A stretch of 64,000 nucleotides of DNA from Streptomyces aurantiacus JA 4570 (GTDB lineage: Bacteria; Actinomycetota; Actinomycetes; Streptomycetales; Streptomycetaceae): positions 32,954 through 96,953 of the forward strand of contig NZ_AOPZ01000019.1 of NCBI RefSeq assembly GCF_000414115.1. Direction: 5' to 3'. This document shows, one piece after another, positions 1-7,611 of this stretch (position 1 is its first letter; every line of letters begins with the position of its first letter). The position numbers were made by a program, and so were the translations under genes. A model generated the notes under the pieces. The model searched no databases and was not told the DNA's origin. It saw nothing but the letters and a program-made list of their open reading frames with translations.

Positions 1-92
1 AGGCGGCCCGCGAGGATCTCGTCGCGCAGGGCGTCGGCGATCTGCTGGCGCAGGGTGCTGCGGATGACGGCCGGGCCGTCGGGTCCGGGCAT
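1..92 (-). CDS. GntR-family transcriptional regulator, N-terminal fragment
   Basis: Only the first 30 codons lie in the window and the gene continues beyond its left edge. The peptide begins MPGPDGPAVIRSTLRQQIAD and continues into ALRDEILAGR. An R-x-Q-I-A-x-A-L-R-x-x-I-L-x-G-R pattern is the usual first helix of the GntR winged helix-turn-helix domain. Family assignment therefore rests on a short but characteristic stretch. The gene runs in the same direction as the downstream-facing aminotransferase at 287-1645 and probably regulates it or a catabolic gene outside the window. A palindrome at 138-152 upstream of its start could be an autoregulatory site. The effector cannot be told from this fragment. 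Confidence 0.75.
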   Translation of the reverse strand, partial: MPGPDGPAVIRSTLRQQIADALRDEILAGR

Positions 93-137
93 GGTGGCTC
101 TCCCCCTACGCGTCTCTCTGACGTGGGTGTCTTGAGC

Positions 138-152
138 GAACGTGGCACGTTC
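138..152. promoter_or_regulatory. Palindrome upstream of GntR gene, candidate operator
   Basis: GAACGTG and CACGTTC form perfect 7-base arms around a single G, 46 bases upstream of the GntR start codon. A wider pair, TGACGTG (119-125) and CACGTCA (176-182), surrounds it. GntR regulators usually bind short palindromes near their own promoters, so autoregulation is a reasonable inference; binding is not shown. Confidence 0.4.
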
Positions 153-204
153 TGGTCGCTCTGGGCACTTACGAGCACGTCAGACTACGCGGTCGGGGTT
201 CCCG

Positions 205-230
205 ACCCCCGTGACCGGGGTCACGGGGGT
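205..230 (-). terminator. Hairpin downstream of aminotransferase gene
   Basis: ACCCCCGTGACC (205-216) and GGTCACGGGGGT (219-230) are perfect 12-base arms separated by GG. It lies 57 bases past the aminotransferase stop in the direction of transcription, which suits a Streptomyces terminator without a U-tract. A regulatory palindrome for the adjacent GntR gene is the alternative. Confidence 0.5.
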
Positions 231-286
231 GCGGAACCTCACGGCCGACCCGGGGGCCCCGCAGGACCGGCCGGACGGCCCGCTCC

Positions 287-1645
287 TCAGGCCACGTGGG
301 CGTCGGCGGCGTCCAGGGCCGTGTCGAGGGCCGCGAGACCGGCCTTCAGGTCGGGCTCCGTGATGTTGCACGGCGGTACGACGTGGGTGCGGTTCATGTT
401 GATGAAGGGCCAGAGCCCGTTCGCCTTCGCGGCCGCGCCGAACGCCGCCATGGGGGCGTTGGCCTCGCCGGTCGCGTTGTAGGGGACGAGGGGTTCGCGG
501 GTCTCGCGGTCCCGTACCAGCTCAAGGGCCCAGAACATGCCGAGCCCGCGGACCTCCCCCACGGAGGGGTGGCGCGCGGCCAGCTCGCGGAGGCCGGGCC
601 CCACCACCTCCTCGCCCAGCCGCGCCGCGTGCTCCACGACCCCCTCGTCCGCCATGACGTTGAGCGTCGCGACGGCGGCGGCGCAGGCCAGCGGATGCCC
701 GGAGTAGGTGAGCCCGCCCGGGTAGGGCCGCCGGGCGAAGGTCTCGGCGATGGCGCCGGAGATCGCGACGCCGCCGAGCGGCACGTACCCGGAGTTCACG
801 CCCTTGGCGAAGGTCAGCAGGTCCGGTACGACACCCTCGTAATGGTCGACCGCGAACCACTTTCCGGTGCGGCCGAAGCCCGCCATGACCTCGTCCAGGA
901 CGAGGACGATCCCGTGCCGGTCGCACAGCTCGCGGACGCCCGCGAGGTAGCCGGGCGGCGGGGGCATGATCCCTGCGGTGCCGGGGACCGTCTCCAGGAT
1001 GATCGCGGCGATCGTCCCGGGGCCCTCGAAGGCGATGGTGTCCTCCAGGTGCTGGAGGGCCCGCTCGCATTCCTGCGTCTCGTTCTCGGAGTAGAACGGC
1101 GAGCGGTACAGGAAGGGCGCCCAGAAGTGCACGACGCCCGCCGACGCGGTGTCGGACGGCCAGCGGCGCGGGTCACCGGTGAGGTTGATCGCGGCGGAGG
1201 TGGCGCCGTGGTACGAGCGGTAGGCGGAGAGCACCTTGGGGCGACCCGTGTGCAGCCGGGCCATGCGGGTGGCGTTCTCCACGGCCTCGGCGCCGCCGTT
1301 GGTGAAGAAGATCTTGTCCAGGTCGCCGGGGGTGCGCTCGGCGATGAGGCGGGCGGCCTCGCTGCGGGCCTCCAGGGCGAAGGCGGGCGCGAACGTGGTC
1401 ATCGTCGCGGCCTGCTCCTGGATCGCGGCGACGACCTTCGGGTGCTGGTAGCCGATGTTCGTGAAGACGAGTCCGCTGGTGAAGTCGAGGTACCGGTTGC
1501 CCTCGTAGTCCCAGAAGTACGAGCCTTCCGCGCCGGCGACGGCGAGCGGGGCGATGAGCTCCTGGGCCGACCAGGAGTGGAACACGTGCGCGCGGTCCGC
1601 CGCGGAGACGGCTGCGCCGAGCTGCGGGTTTGGCTGAGGGGTCAT
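287..1645 (-). CDS. Class III PLP-dependent aminotransferase
   Basis: A 452-residue fold-type I, class III (omega/acetylornithine-like) aminotransferase, which transfers an amino group from an amine or amino acid to a keto acid in the cytoplasm. The cofactor phosphate-binding segment FFTNGGAEAVENA, the LDEVMAGFGRTGKW stretch with the Asp that contacts the pyridine nitrogen, and the Schiff-base lysine in TFAKGVNSGY are all present. Length is normal for the class. I chose the ATG at 1645 because the protein then starts MTPQPNPQLG just before the conserved core; upstream Met codons add a low-complexity Arg-rich tail. The GTCCAC-TCC-GTGGAC palindrome just upstream may be its operator. A GntR neighbour suggests amine or beta-amino acid catabolism, but the substrate is not identifiable. 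Confidence 0.85.
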   Translation of the reverse strand: MTPQPNPQLGAAVSAADRAHVFHSWSAQELIAPLAVAGAEGSYFWDYEGNRYLDFTSGLVFTNIGYQHPKVVAAIQEQAATMTTFAPAFALEARSEAARLIAERTPGDLDKIFFTNGGAEAVENATRMARLHTGRPKVLSAYRSYHGATSAAINLTGDPRRWPSDTASAGVVHFWAPFLYRSPFYSENETQECERALQHLEDTIAFEGPGTIAAIILETVPGTAGIMPPPPGYLAGVRELCDRHGIVLVLDEVMAGFGRTGKWFAVDHYEGVVPDLLTFAKGVNSGYVPLGGVAISGAIAETFARRPYPGGLTYSGHPLACAAAVATLNVMADEGVVEHAARLGEEVVGPGLRELAARHPSVGEVRGLGMFWALELVRDRETREPLVPYNATGEANAPMAAFGAAAKANGLWPFINMNRTHVVPPCNITEPDLKAGLAALDTALDAADAHVA

Positions 1646-1661
1646 GGGGCCGAGGGTAAAT

Positions 1662-1676
1662 GTCCACTCCGTGGAC
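1662..1676. promoter_or_regulatory. Palindrome upstream of aminotransferase, candidate operator
   Basis: GTCCAC-TCC-GTGGAC is a perfect inverted repeat 17 bases before the ATG of the aminotransferase, where a repressor would block transcription or elongation. The GntR protein at the left edge is the obvious candidate ligand. The rest of the 1646-1944 spacer holds no convincing gene and must contain the divergent promoters for the aminotransferase and the lipoprotein. Confidence 0.35.
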
Positions 1677-1944
1677 GGGCCATGGGCGTCCTGTCTGGCG
1701 GCTCGCCGGGAACGCGACATTCTGTCGGGCGTCGTCCGGCAGAGCACCTTCCGGTGCGTTCCCATCCCCCTGCGTCACGCGTCCCGCTCCGGCGTTCCAC
1801 CCGTGCTTCGTTTCGCCTGGTCAGCGGGGGAAAGTGCGTTCCGGCTTCCCATTCTGCCCGCTTTTTGTGGTGGCCGGGACCGGACGGCTCGCAGACTCAA
1901 GCCGTCCGACATACGCAGCCGCCGACAGCTCAGGGAGTCTCCCC

Positions 1945-2544
1945 ATGACCCGTTCCACCATCAGCTCGCGCCGCCGCATAGCGGCGGTGGCCACCGCGGC
2001 CTTACTGTCCCTGGGGCTGCTGACCGCGTGCGGCTCCGAGTCCTCGGACACCGGCGCGTCGGGCGCCGGCTCGTCCCGGAAGGCCGAGCCGCGTGCCAAG
2101 CCGTCCGGCAACGGTGCGAAGGACCGCTCGGAACTGTCCTCCCGGTCCGGGGGCGGGGAGTCGAACCTCCAGGAGGGCGACGGCCTCGTCGCTCACAGGG
2201 TCCAGTTGAGCGTCGACGGCGGCACCGAGATCCTCGCCGAAGTCTCCGCCGGGCCGACGGCGGACGAGCCCACGCAGCAGGTTCCCTCCAACACGCTCAT
2301 CCCCGGCGAGCACAAGACGGGCACGGTGACCGTGGTCCGCGGCGCCGAACAGTCCCAGCAGTTCACCGATCTGATCGACGGCAAGACCCAGCCCGGGACA
2401 GCGTCCCTCGACGGGTTGGACTACGCGGGCAACGTGACGAGGCAGTACACCCTGCAAGAGCCCAGGGTCGTCAAGGTCGAAAACCCCCCGACCGGCAACG
2501 AGCAGGCCGTCACGATCCAGTACAAGAACCTGACGATCGGCTAG
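1945..2544 (+). CDS. Secreted lipoprotein of unknown function
   Basis: A 199-residue protein with a textbook lipoprotein signal: an Arg-rich start (MTRSTISSRRR), a short hydrophobic core and the lipobox LTAC, so it should be lipidated on Cys and anchored outside the membrane. A low-complexity Ser/Gly/Ala region follows. The C-terminal part (about residues 75-199) alternates polar and hydrophobic residues like a beta-sandwich and resembles no family I can name. The ATG at 1945 follows an AGGGAG ribosome site at a sensible distance and yields the signal peptide directly; longer readings add an implausible N-terminus. It is transcribed alone, divergent from the aminotransferase and convergent with the next gene. 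Confidence 0.8.
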   Translation: MTRSTISSRRRIAAVATAALLSLGLLTACGSESSDTGASGAGSSRKAEPRAKPSGNGAKDRSELSSRSGGGESNLQEGDGLVAHRVQLSVDGGTEILAEVSAGPTADEPTQQVPSNTLIPGEHKTGTVTVVRGAEQSQQFTDLIDGKTQPGTASLDGLDYAGNVTRQYTLQEPRVVKVENPPTGNEQAVTIQYKNLTIG

Positions 2545-2570
2545 CCGGTGCGAACGCCCTCGGGCACGCT

Positions 2571-3101
2571 CTAGTCGTCCGCCTCGGGGACGGCCCGGGC
2601 GTGGGGGCCGGACGAGGTGCAGCGGATTTCGTACGTCAGGTCGTCCCGTTCGTCGTCGTCGTTGGCCTCGGCCTCCAGGCGGGCGGTGGCGGCCGGGCCC
2701 CGGGTGACGTCGTCGTCTATGTGGTAGCCGTCGGCCGGGCTCCAGGAGATCAGGCGGACGGTGCCGTCGGAGCGGCACTCCACCGTCGCCGTTCCGCCGG
2801 TGAACCGGACCGTCGACCGTTCGACGGCCCGACGGGTCGGCTCGGCCGGGCCCGAACGGGAGGGAGAGGGCGAGGCAGAGGCAGAGGCAGAGGGGGCAGG
2901 GGTACGGGTCGGGGAGGGGGAAGCCGACGGGGCGTTCGGGGTGTCCGCCAGCGCCCGCCGCACGGCCCCCTCGTCCAAGGGCCTGCTGTGGGCGGCCCCG
3001 CCGGAATCAGCGCTCGCCAACTGCCAGGCGCCCAGCGCCCCCGCCGCCGTGCCCGCGGCCACCCACACCGCGGTCACCACGGCTCCTTGCCACTTCCCCA
3101 T
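2571..3101 (-). CDS. Membrane-anchored or secreted protein of unknown function
   Basis: A 176-residue protein with one N-terminal hydrophobic segment (about residues 8-30: AVVTAVWVAAGTAAGALGAW) that could be a signal anchor. A long Ser/Pro/Ala/Thr linker follows, then a roughly 75-residue globular C-terminal domain with two cysteines (VECRSDG and IRCTSSG) that might form a disulfide outside the cell. I see no known family. The ATG at 3101 is preferred to a GTG 18 bases upstream because the membrane segment then follows a short basic start. It is divergent from the response regulator, so it could be a target or partner of that two-component system, but this is inference from position. Confidence 0.7.
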   Translation of the reverse strand: MGKWQGAVVTAVWVAAGTAAGALGAWQLASADSGGAAHSRPLDEGAVRRALADTPNAPSASPSPTRTPAPSASASASPSPSRSGPAEPTRRAVERSTVRFTGGTATVECRSDGTVRLISWSPADGYHIDDDVTRGPAATARLEAEANDDDERDDLTYEIRCTSSGPHARAVPEADD

Positions 3102-3225
3102 GGAGCCACTGTCCCCCACGGTTCCCTAACGTCCGGTTAAGGACCCGGTTAAGGTCGGCCCCCGCCCCCCACTCCGGCGTGAACCCGCGGCGAATCCGGG
3201 GCCAACTCGTGGCTACCGTGGCCCC

Positions 3226-3954
3226 ATGGCCCACCTGCTCGTCGTGGAGGACGACCCACAGCTGCGCGGCGCCCTCGTCCGCGCCCTGCGCGACAAGGGC
3301 CACGCCGTCGCGACGGCGCCCACCGGCATGACGGGGCTCGACGCGGCGGTGACGCACCGGCCCGACCTCGTCGTGCTCGACCTCGGGCTTCCCGACGTGG
3401 ACGGGGCGCAGGTGCTGCGGATGCTGCGGGCCGTCAGCGACGTACCCGTCATCGTGGCGACCGCGCGCGACGAGGAGCCGGAGATGGTGGCGCTCCTCGG
3501 CGACGGGGCCGACGACTACATCGTGAAGCCGTTCGGAGCCGCGCAGTTGGACGCCCGGGTGAAGGCGGTGCTTCGGCGGCTCGGCGGGGGTGAGGGGGAG
3601 GCGCCGCTGCGGGTGGGCGGGCTGTGCGTCGACCCGGCCGCGCGTGAGGTCGCCCTCGACGGGGTGCCGGTCGAGCTCACGCCGCGCGAGTTCGACCTTC
3701 TCGCCCATCTCGCGCGGCGCGCGGGGCAGGTCGTCTCACGCCGCGAACTCCTCGCCGAGGTCTGGCACCAGCCGCTCGGCGGCGCCGACAAGACGGTCGA
3801 CGTCCACCTGTCGTGGCTGCGCCGGAAACTGGGCGAGACGGCGCAGGCCCCGCGCTATCTGCACACCGTCCGCACGGTCGGCGTGAAACTCGCGGCGCCG
3901 GACGCGGCCTCGTCCCCGCGGCCCGAGGGCGACTTCCCCGACGGGCCCCTCTGA
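3226..3954 (+). CDS. OmpR/PhoB-family response regulator
   Basis: A 242-residue response regulator. The receiver domain (about residues 1-118) shows the acidic pair in VVEDD, the phospho-acceptor Asp52 in VVLDLGLPD, Thr in VIVATARD and Lys in YIVKPFG. The C-terminal winged-helix domain (about 130-225) has the typical ELTPREFDLLAHLARRAGQVVSR and TVDVHLSWLRRKLG stretches that contact DNA. It overlaps the kinase gene by three bases (TGATG), so the pair is translationally coupled. The signal and regulon are unknown; the cognate kinase is altered (see 3954-5468), which may affect phosphorylation of this protein. Confidence 0.93.
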   Translation: MAHLLVVEDDPQLRGALVRALRDKGHAVATAPTGMTGLDAAVTHRPDLVVLDLGLPDVDGAQVLRMLRAVSDVPVIVATARDEEPEMVALLGDGADDYIVKPFGAAQLDARVKAVLRRLGGGEGEAPLRVGGLCVDPAAREVALDGVPVELTPREFDLLAHLARRAGQVVSRRELLAEVWHQPLGGADKTVDVHLSWLRRKLGETAQAPRYLHTVRTVGVKLAAPDAASSPRPEGDFPDGPL

Positions 3955-5468
3955 TGCGTCGTCGGCTGCTGCTGCTCACCGCCGCCACCACCGCCCTCGT
4001 CCTCACCGCCCTGCTCGTCCCGCTCACCCTCCTCACCCGCAGCCACGCCGCCGACCGTGCCACCGCCGAGGCCACCGCCCGCGCGCAGTGGGTGGCGCAT
4101 GCCATTGGGCCCGCGCTCGCCTCGGCCGCGGAGCGGCCCACCGCGGAGCAGACCGTCGCCGGGGTCAACGGGTCCGGGCTGCCCCGGACTTCGCTCGTCC
4201 TCGCCGACGGGACTGTCATCGGGCCCGGTGCCGGGTCCGACGCCGGTTCCGGTTCCGGTTCCGATGCCATTCGGCTCGCCCGTACCGGGCGTGCCTTCAC
4301 CTATGAGCCCTCGACCGGCGGGCGGCAGGTCCTCGTCCCCGTGCACGGGGCCGCCGACGGGACCGCCGTCGTTCAAGTCGCCCTCACCGAGCGGCAGTTG
4401 TACGCGGGTACGCTCACCTCTTGGCTTGTGCTCGCCGGGATCGGCGTGGGCCTTGTGCTGCTCGGGCTGCTGCTCGCCGATCGGCTCGGGGCGCGGCTCG
4501 TGGGGGCGACGCGGGGGCTTGCCCGCACGGCGGACCGGCTCGCCGCGGGGGATCTCACGGCTCGGGCCGTGCCTGATGGGCCGCCCGAACTCCGGCTCGT
4601 CGCCGGGGAGTTGAACCGGCTTGCCGGGCGTATTGACGAGCTGCTCACCGCTGAGCGGGAGACTGCCCGTGAGAATGCCGCCGATCTCGCGCATCGGCTG
4701 CGTACGCCTGTTGCCGCGTTGCGGCTGGACGCGGAGTCGTTGCGGGACGCGGGGGAGGCTCGGCGGATCGCCGAGGATGTGTCCGCGCTGGAGCGCAGTG
4801 TGGACGACGTGATCCGTCGGGCTCGGTTGCCCCTGCGGGGCGCGCCGTGCGCCGACCTTGCCGATGTCGCCCGCGAGCGGGCTGCCTTCTGGCTTCCGTT
4901 GGCCGAGGACCAGGGCCGCTCGCTGACCGTTGACGCCGTCGGCCTTGGTCACCCCCCACATCAAACGCACCGTCGGCCTGGGCTGTGCCCACCCGTTCCG
5001 CCCTGCGGAACGACTGCCCACAGCAGGGGGCGGGAACAAGAGCCGGACCGGAAGCCCGGGTGGAGGCCGGATGCCCACAGCGGGGAGCAGCCCGACAGAC
5101 CGCGGCACAGCGCGGAAGAGATACTCGTGCCCGTCCCCCCGGACGAGCTCTCCGCCGCGCTCGATGCGCTCATCGGGAACGTGCTCGATCACACCCCCCA
5201 AGGCACCGGATTCCGGATTGTCGTCGAGGAGGCGGGCGGGTGGGCCCGGCTCACCGTCGCCGATGACGGGCCGGGGTTCCCGGACGGACACGCGGCCGCC
5301 GCCCGCGGCGCCAGCGGCGGCGGGTCCACCGGGCTCGGGCTCGACATCGCGCGGCGGACCGCCGAGGACGCGGGCGGGACGTTCGCCGTCGCGGCCGGGC
5401 CGACCCGCGTCACGCTCACCTTCCCGCTCGCGGGAACACCGTCCGCACCGCCCGGGCCCACCGGTTGA
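3954..5468 (+). CDS. Sensor histidine kinase with an in-frame insert between DHp and ATPase domains
   Basis: A 504-residue membrane kinase, the partner of the OmpR-type regulator just upstream. Residues about 5-28 and 160-182 are membrane segments flanking an extracellular domain. A HAMP-like linker follows, then the H-box DLAHRLRTPVAALR with phospho-accepting His247. The N-box is in GNVLDHTPQGTGF and the G-boxes in DDGPGFPDG and STGLGLDIARR. Between the end of the dimerisation domain and the ATPase domain, residues about 331-389 are Pro/Arg/Gly/His-rich and unlike any kinase segment; their DNA (about 4945-5120) resembles an interspersed palindromic repeat. The frame stays open, so a full-length product is possible. 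The last 53 bases overlap the convergent VTC-domain gene. Whether the kinase still works is uncertain. Confidence 0.88.
   Translation: MRRRLLLLTAATTALVLTALLVPLTLLTRSHAADRATAEATARAQWVAHAIGPALASAAERPTAEQTVAGVNGSGLPRTSLVLADGTVIGPGAGSDAGSGSGSDAIRLARTGRAFTYEPSTGGRQVLVPVHGAADGTAVVQVALTERQLYAGTLTSWLVLAGIGVGLVLLGLLLADRLGARLVGATRGLARTADRLAAGDLTARAVPDGPPELRLVAGELNRLAGRIDELLTAERETARENAADLAHRLRTPVAALRLDAESLRDAGEARRIAEDVSALERSVDDVIRRARLPLRGAPCADLADVARERAAFWLPLAEDQGRSLTVDAVGLGHPPHQTHRRPGLCPPVPPCGTTAHSRGREQEPDRKPGWRPDAHSGEQPDRPRHSAEEILVPVPPDELSAALDALIGNVLDHTPQGTGFRIVVEEAGGWARLTVADDGPGFPDGHAAAARGASGGGSTGLGLDIARRTAEDAGGTFAVAAGPTRVTLTFPLAGTPSAPPGPTG
4945..5120. repeat. Repeat-like palindromic insert inside the histidine kinase gene
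   Basis: This segment breaks the kinase's domain spacing. It holds a hairpin, CGTTCCGC (4994-5001) and GCGGAACG (5005-5012) around CCT, flanked outward by CTGTGCCC and TGCCCACAG, with a further TGCCCACAG at 5071-5079. The words GCCGTCGGCCT and ACCGTCGGCCT occur at about 4935 and 4970, as a possible imprecise duplication. From general familiarity, similar TGCCCACAG/GCGGAACG palindromes occur between genes in many streptomycetes, so I read this as a small repeat that landed in a coding region. A genome-wide search would settle it. Confidence 0.6.
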
Positions 5469-6213
5469 CGCCGAGGTCGGGCCGGACGGCCGCGAAACCG
5501 CCGCAGTACTTGGTGAATTCGGCGGCGCGCAGGCCATAGCGGTGCAGCACCCGGTCGGCCTCCGTGAGGCGGCCCCGCGTCTTCGTCTCGACGAGGACGA
5601 GCCCGCCGTCGGCCGCGGCCGTGCGGCCCGTCGCCACGTCCCGTACCACAAGGGCCGCGTCGCACGTCACCCGCTGCCCGTCGGCGACGAACGTGGCGCG
5701 GCGGTAGTCGGTGACGAGGGAGGGGGTCAGGCCGGCGGGGGCGTCGATGCCGTACGAGCCGCGCAGCACCCCGGCCAGGAACCCGCGCCGGGCGTCGTCC
5801 AGGGCGTGGTCGTCGCCCGACATCCGCTGCCGGTGCTTGACGGTCTCGCCGCGCCCGGTCTTCAGCTTGATCTCGAACTGCCGCTCCCCGCTGTCCTGGT
5901 AGACCCGCTCACGGACGCGGTAGCGGAGTCTTCGGCCTTGGCGGTGGTCGTGGTACGTGCCCAGGGCGGGGGTGTCGTAGTACGTCGAGTGGTACCCGAA
6001 CGAGCGGCGGCCGCCGATGCTCAGCGCGTGGAACGCGCCGCAGGGCCGGCGCGGGTCGGTGAGCAGCGCCGCGAAGTCCTCGAAGATCTCCACGGGGACG
6101 AGGTAGCTGTTGTCGTAGCGGGCGAGCAGCTCCGCGCGGGCGTTGAGTTCGTCGAGGGAGACGGGGTGGGCGGCCAGCGCGGCGCGGCTCAGGGCGCGTT
6201 CGGCGGGTTTCAC
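5416..6213 (-). CDS. VTC-domain (polyphosphate polymerase-like) protein
   Basis: A 265-residue protein resembling the VTC/CYTH-like tunnel fold: RYDNSYLVPVEIFEDFAALL near the start, then YHSTYYDTPALGTYHDHRQGRRLRYRVRERVYQDSGERQFEIKLKTGRGETVKHR. Alternating basic residues in the strands and ExK patterns (FEIKLK, VETKTRG) are the phosphate and metal ligands in this fold. Bacterial relatives sit beside DUF4956 membrane proteins, as here, and are thought to act in phosphate-polymer metabolism at the membrane; the reaction is not proven for this protein. Its ATG overlaps the stop of the DUF4956 frame by four bases, so the two genes form an operon. The 3' end overlaps the convergent kinase gene. Confidence 0.8.
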   Translation of the reverse strand: MKPAERALSRAALAAHPVSLDELNARAELLARYDNSYLVPVEIFEDFAALLTDPRRPCGAFHALSIGGRRSFGYHSTYYDTPALGTYHDHRQGRRLRYRVRERVYQDSGERQFEIKLKTGRGETVKHRQRMSGDDHALDDARRGFLAGVLRGSYGIDAPAGLTPSLVTDYRRATFVADGQRVTCDAALVVRDVATGRTAAADGGLVLVETKTRGRLTEADRVLHRYGLRAAEFTKYCGGFAAVRPDLGVNRWARAVRTVFPRAGR

Positions 6214-6859
6214 ACGGCCTCCTTGGCGTACGGCGGGGACGGCGGGGTCACTCGTACGAACTCCCCATCGTGCGGCATAGGTTCCGGCTGACGGAAGCGG
6301 ACTTCCAGCACCATGAGGTCCCGTACGTAGTCGACCTCCTGGACCGTCCAGCCGAGCGGCTCCCCCAGCCGCCGCCGAGCGGCTCGCCGAGCCGCCGGGC
6401 CAGTTCGGCGCGGAGCGCGTCCTCCTCGCGGTACACGGCGTCGAGGGTCACCAGGGCCCGCCGGTCGCGCCGGTAGAGACGGGGGTGGTCGCCGACGTAC
6501 ATCACGAGCAGCAGCACCGCCGCGAGGCCCGCGGCCATCGGCAGCGAGAGGCCCGGCAGCCCGCACAGGAGCCCCAGGACGAGGGTGATGAAGTAGTACG
6601 CCACTTCCTGGTGCCGCACCGCGTCGGAGCGCAGCCGGACGATCGACAGGACGCCGAAGAGCCCGAAGCCGAGCGCGAGCCCGCCGCCGCCCGACGCCTC
6701 CGAGAGGGCCGCGACGACCGCGAACAGGGCGACGTTCAGGGCGAGATACGCGGGGACCAGCTCACGCCTGCGGTGCCGTGGGCAGAAGACGCCGAAGGTC
6801 AGCAGCGAGACGGCCGCCAGATCGAGACCGAGATGGGCGGCGAGAGTCGTCAGATCCAT
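6210..6859 (-). pseudogene. DUF4956 membrane protein, frameshifted by a 23-bp tandem duplication
   Basis: The first two thirds read as a DUF4956 protein with membrane helices at about residues 8-24, 33-52, 55-70 and 84-115 (MDLTTLAAHLG to LVMYVGDHPRLYRRD). The expected ending (GWTVQEVDYVRDLMVLEVRF and beyond) lies in a different frame, ending at 6210, where its stop overlaps the start of the VTC gene. The switch is explained by two near-identical 23-base units at 6351-6373 and 6374-6396 (21 of 23 match); removing one joins RRLGEPLG to WTVQE in frame. As written, translation leaves the true frame and stops at 6248. It is a recent pseudogene or an assembly error. The start at 6859 gives a short N-terminus before the first helix. 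Confidence 0.8.
6351..6396. repeat. 23-bp imperfect tandem duplication causing a frameshift
   Basis: Units 6351-6373 and 6374-6396 differ at two positions only. Both lie in the DUF4956 reading frame, and a 23-base gain shifts the frame by two. The unit is GC-rich and self-complementary, which favours slippage during replication and also misassembly. Confidence 0.85.
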
Positions 6860-6920
6860 GACCGGGACGCTAGGGAGGGGCGGGTTAACGCGGCCCCTGA
6901 CCGAGGTTAAACAGCGCCAT

Positions 6921-6945
6921 TGACAGCACACTGTCATAATGACAG
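6921..6945. promoter_or_regulatory. Triple TGACAG half-site, candidate MarR operator
   Basis: TGACAG-CACA-CTGTCA-TAA-TGACAG places three alternating half-sites in 25 bases, giving two overlapping palindromes (6921-6936 and 6931-6945). TTGACA at 6920-6925 could also serve as a -35 element. The sites lie 46 bases before the ATG of the DJ-1/PfpI gene, whose coupled downstream gene encodes a MarR protein, so autoregulation by that protein is likely. Confidence 0.6.
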
Positions 6946-6990
6946 CATACTTACATCAGACCCAGTGGCGGTCACCCAGTGGAGGTCACC

Positions 6991-7611
6991 ATGAACAGCC
7001 AGGCCCCGCACAGCGCGCAGCGTCCCCGCACCGTTCACCTCGCCGTCTACGACACCCTCGCCGACTGGGAGACGGGCTACGCCACGGCGTATCTGGCCCG
7101 CGCCGGACACGAGCTGCGCACCGTCGCCCTCACCCGCGAGCCCGTCACCAGCGTCGGCGGCGTCCGCGTCCAGCCGGACCTGGCCCTCGACGAGCTGCGC
7201 CCCGAGGACAGCGAGCTGCTGATCCTGCCGGGCGCCGACCTGTGGGACACGGGCGACTCGCTCGCCCCCTTCGCCCGCGCGGCCCGCTCCTTCCTGGACG
7301 CGGGCGTGCCGGTCGCCGCGATCTGCGGCGCCACGGCCGGTCTTGCCCGCGAGGGCGTGCTCGACGACCGCGCGCACACCAGCGCCGTCTCGATGTACCT
7401 GGACGCGACGGGCTACAAGGGCGCCGAGCGGTACGTCGAGTCCGACGCCGTCACCGACGGCGACCTGATCACGGCGGGGCCGACCGAGCCCGTCGCCTTC
7501 GCCCGCGAAGTCCTCAAGCGCATGGGCGCGTTCGAGGGCGAGAAGCTGGACGCGTGGTACCGGCTGTTCCACGACTCGGACCCGACGGCGTACGAGGTCC
7601 TCGCATCGTGA
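6991..7611 (+). CDS. DJ-1/PfpI family (type 1 glutamine amidotransferase-like) protein
   Basis: A 206-residue cytoplasmic protein of the DJ-1/PfpI superfamily. It has the flavodoxin-like order with LILPGADLWDTGDS as the conserved glycine-rich loop and the nucleophile-elbow cysteine in VAAICGATAGLAREG. The family includes chaperone-like, glyoxalase and amidase-like members, so the activity is unassigned. The ATG at 6991 follows a strong GGAGGT; an earlier in-frame ATG at 6979 lacks one. It overlaps the following MarR gene (GTGA), and the TGACAG sites upstream suggest repression that is lifted by a small molecule or oxidative signal. The pair probably forms a stress-response operon. Confidence 0.85.
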   Translation: MNSQAPHSAQRPRTVHLAVYDTLADWETGYATAYLARAGHELRTVALTREPVTSVGGVRVQPDLALDELRPEDSELLILPGADLWDTGDSLAPFARAARSFLDAGVPVAAICGATAGLAREGVLDDRAHTSAVSMYLDATGYKGAERYVESDAVTDGDLITAGPTEPVAFAREVLKRMGAFEGEKLDAWYRLFHDSDPTAYEVLAS

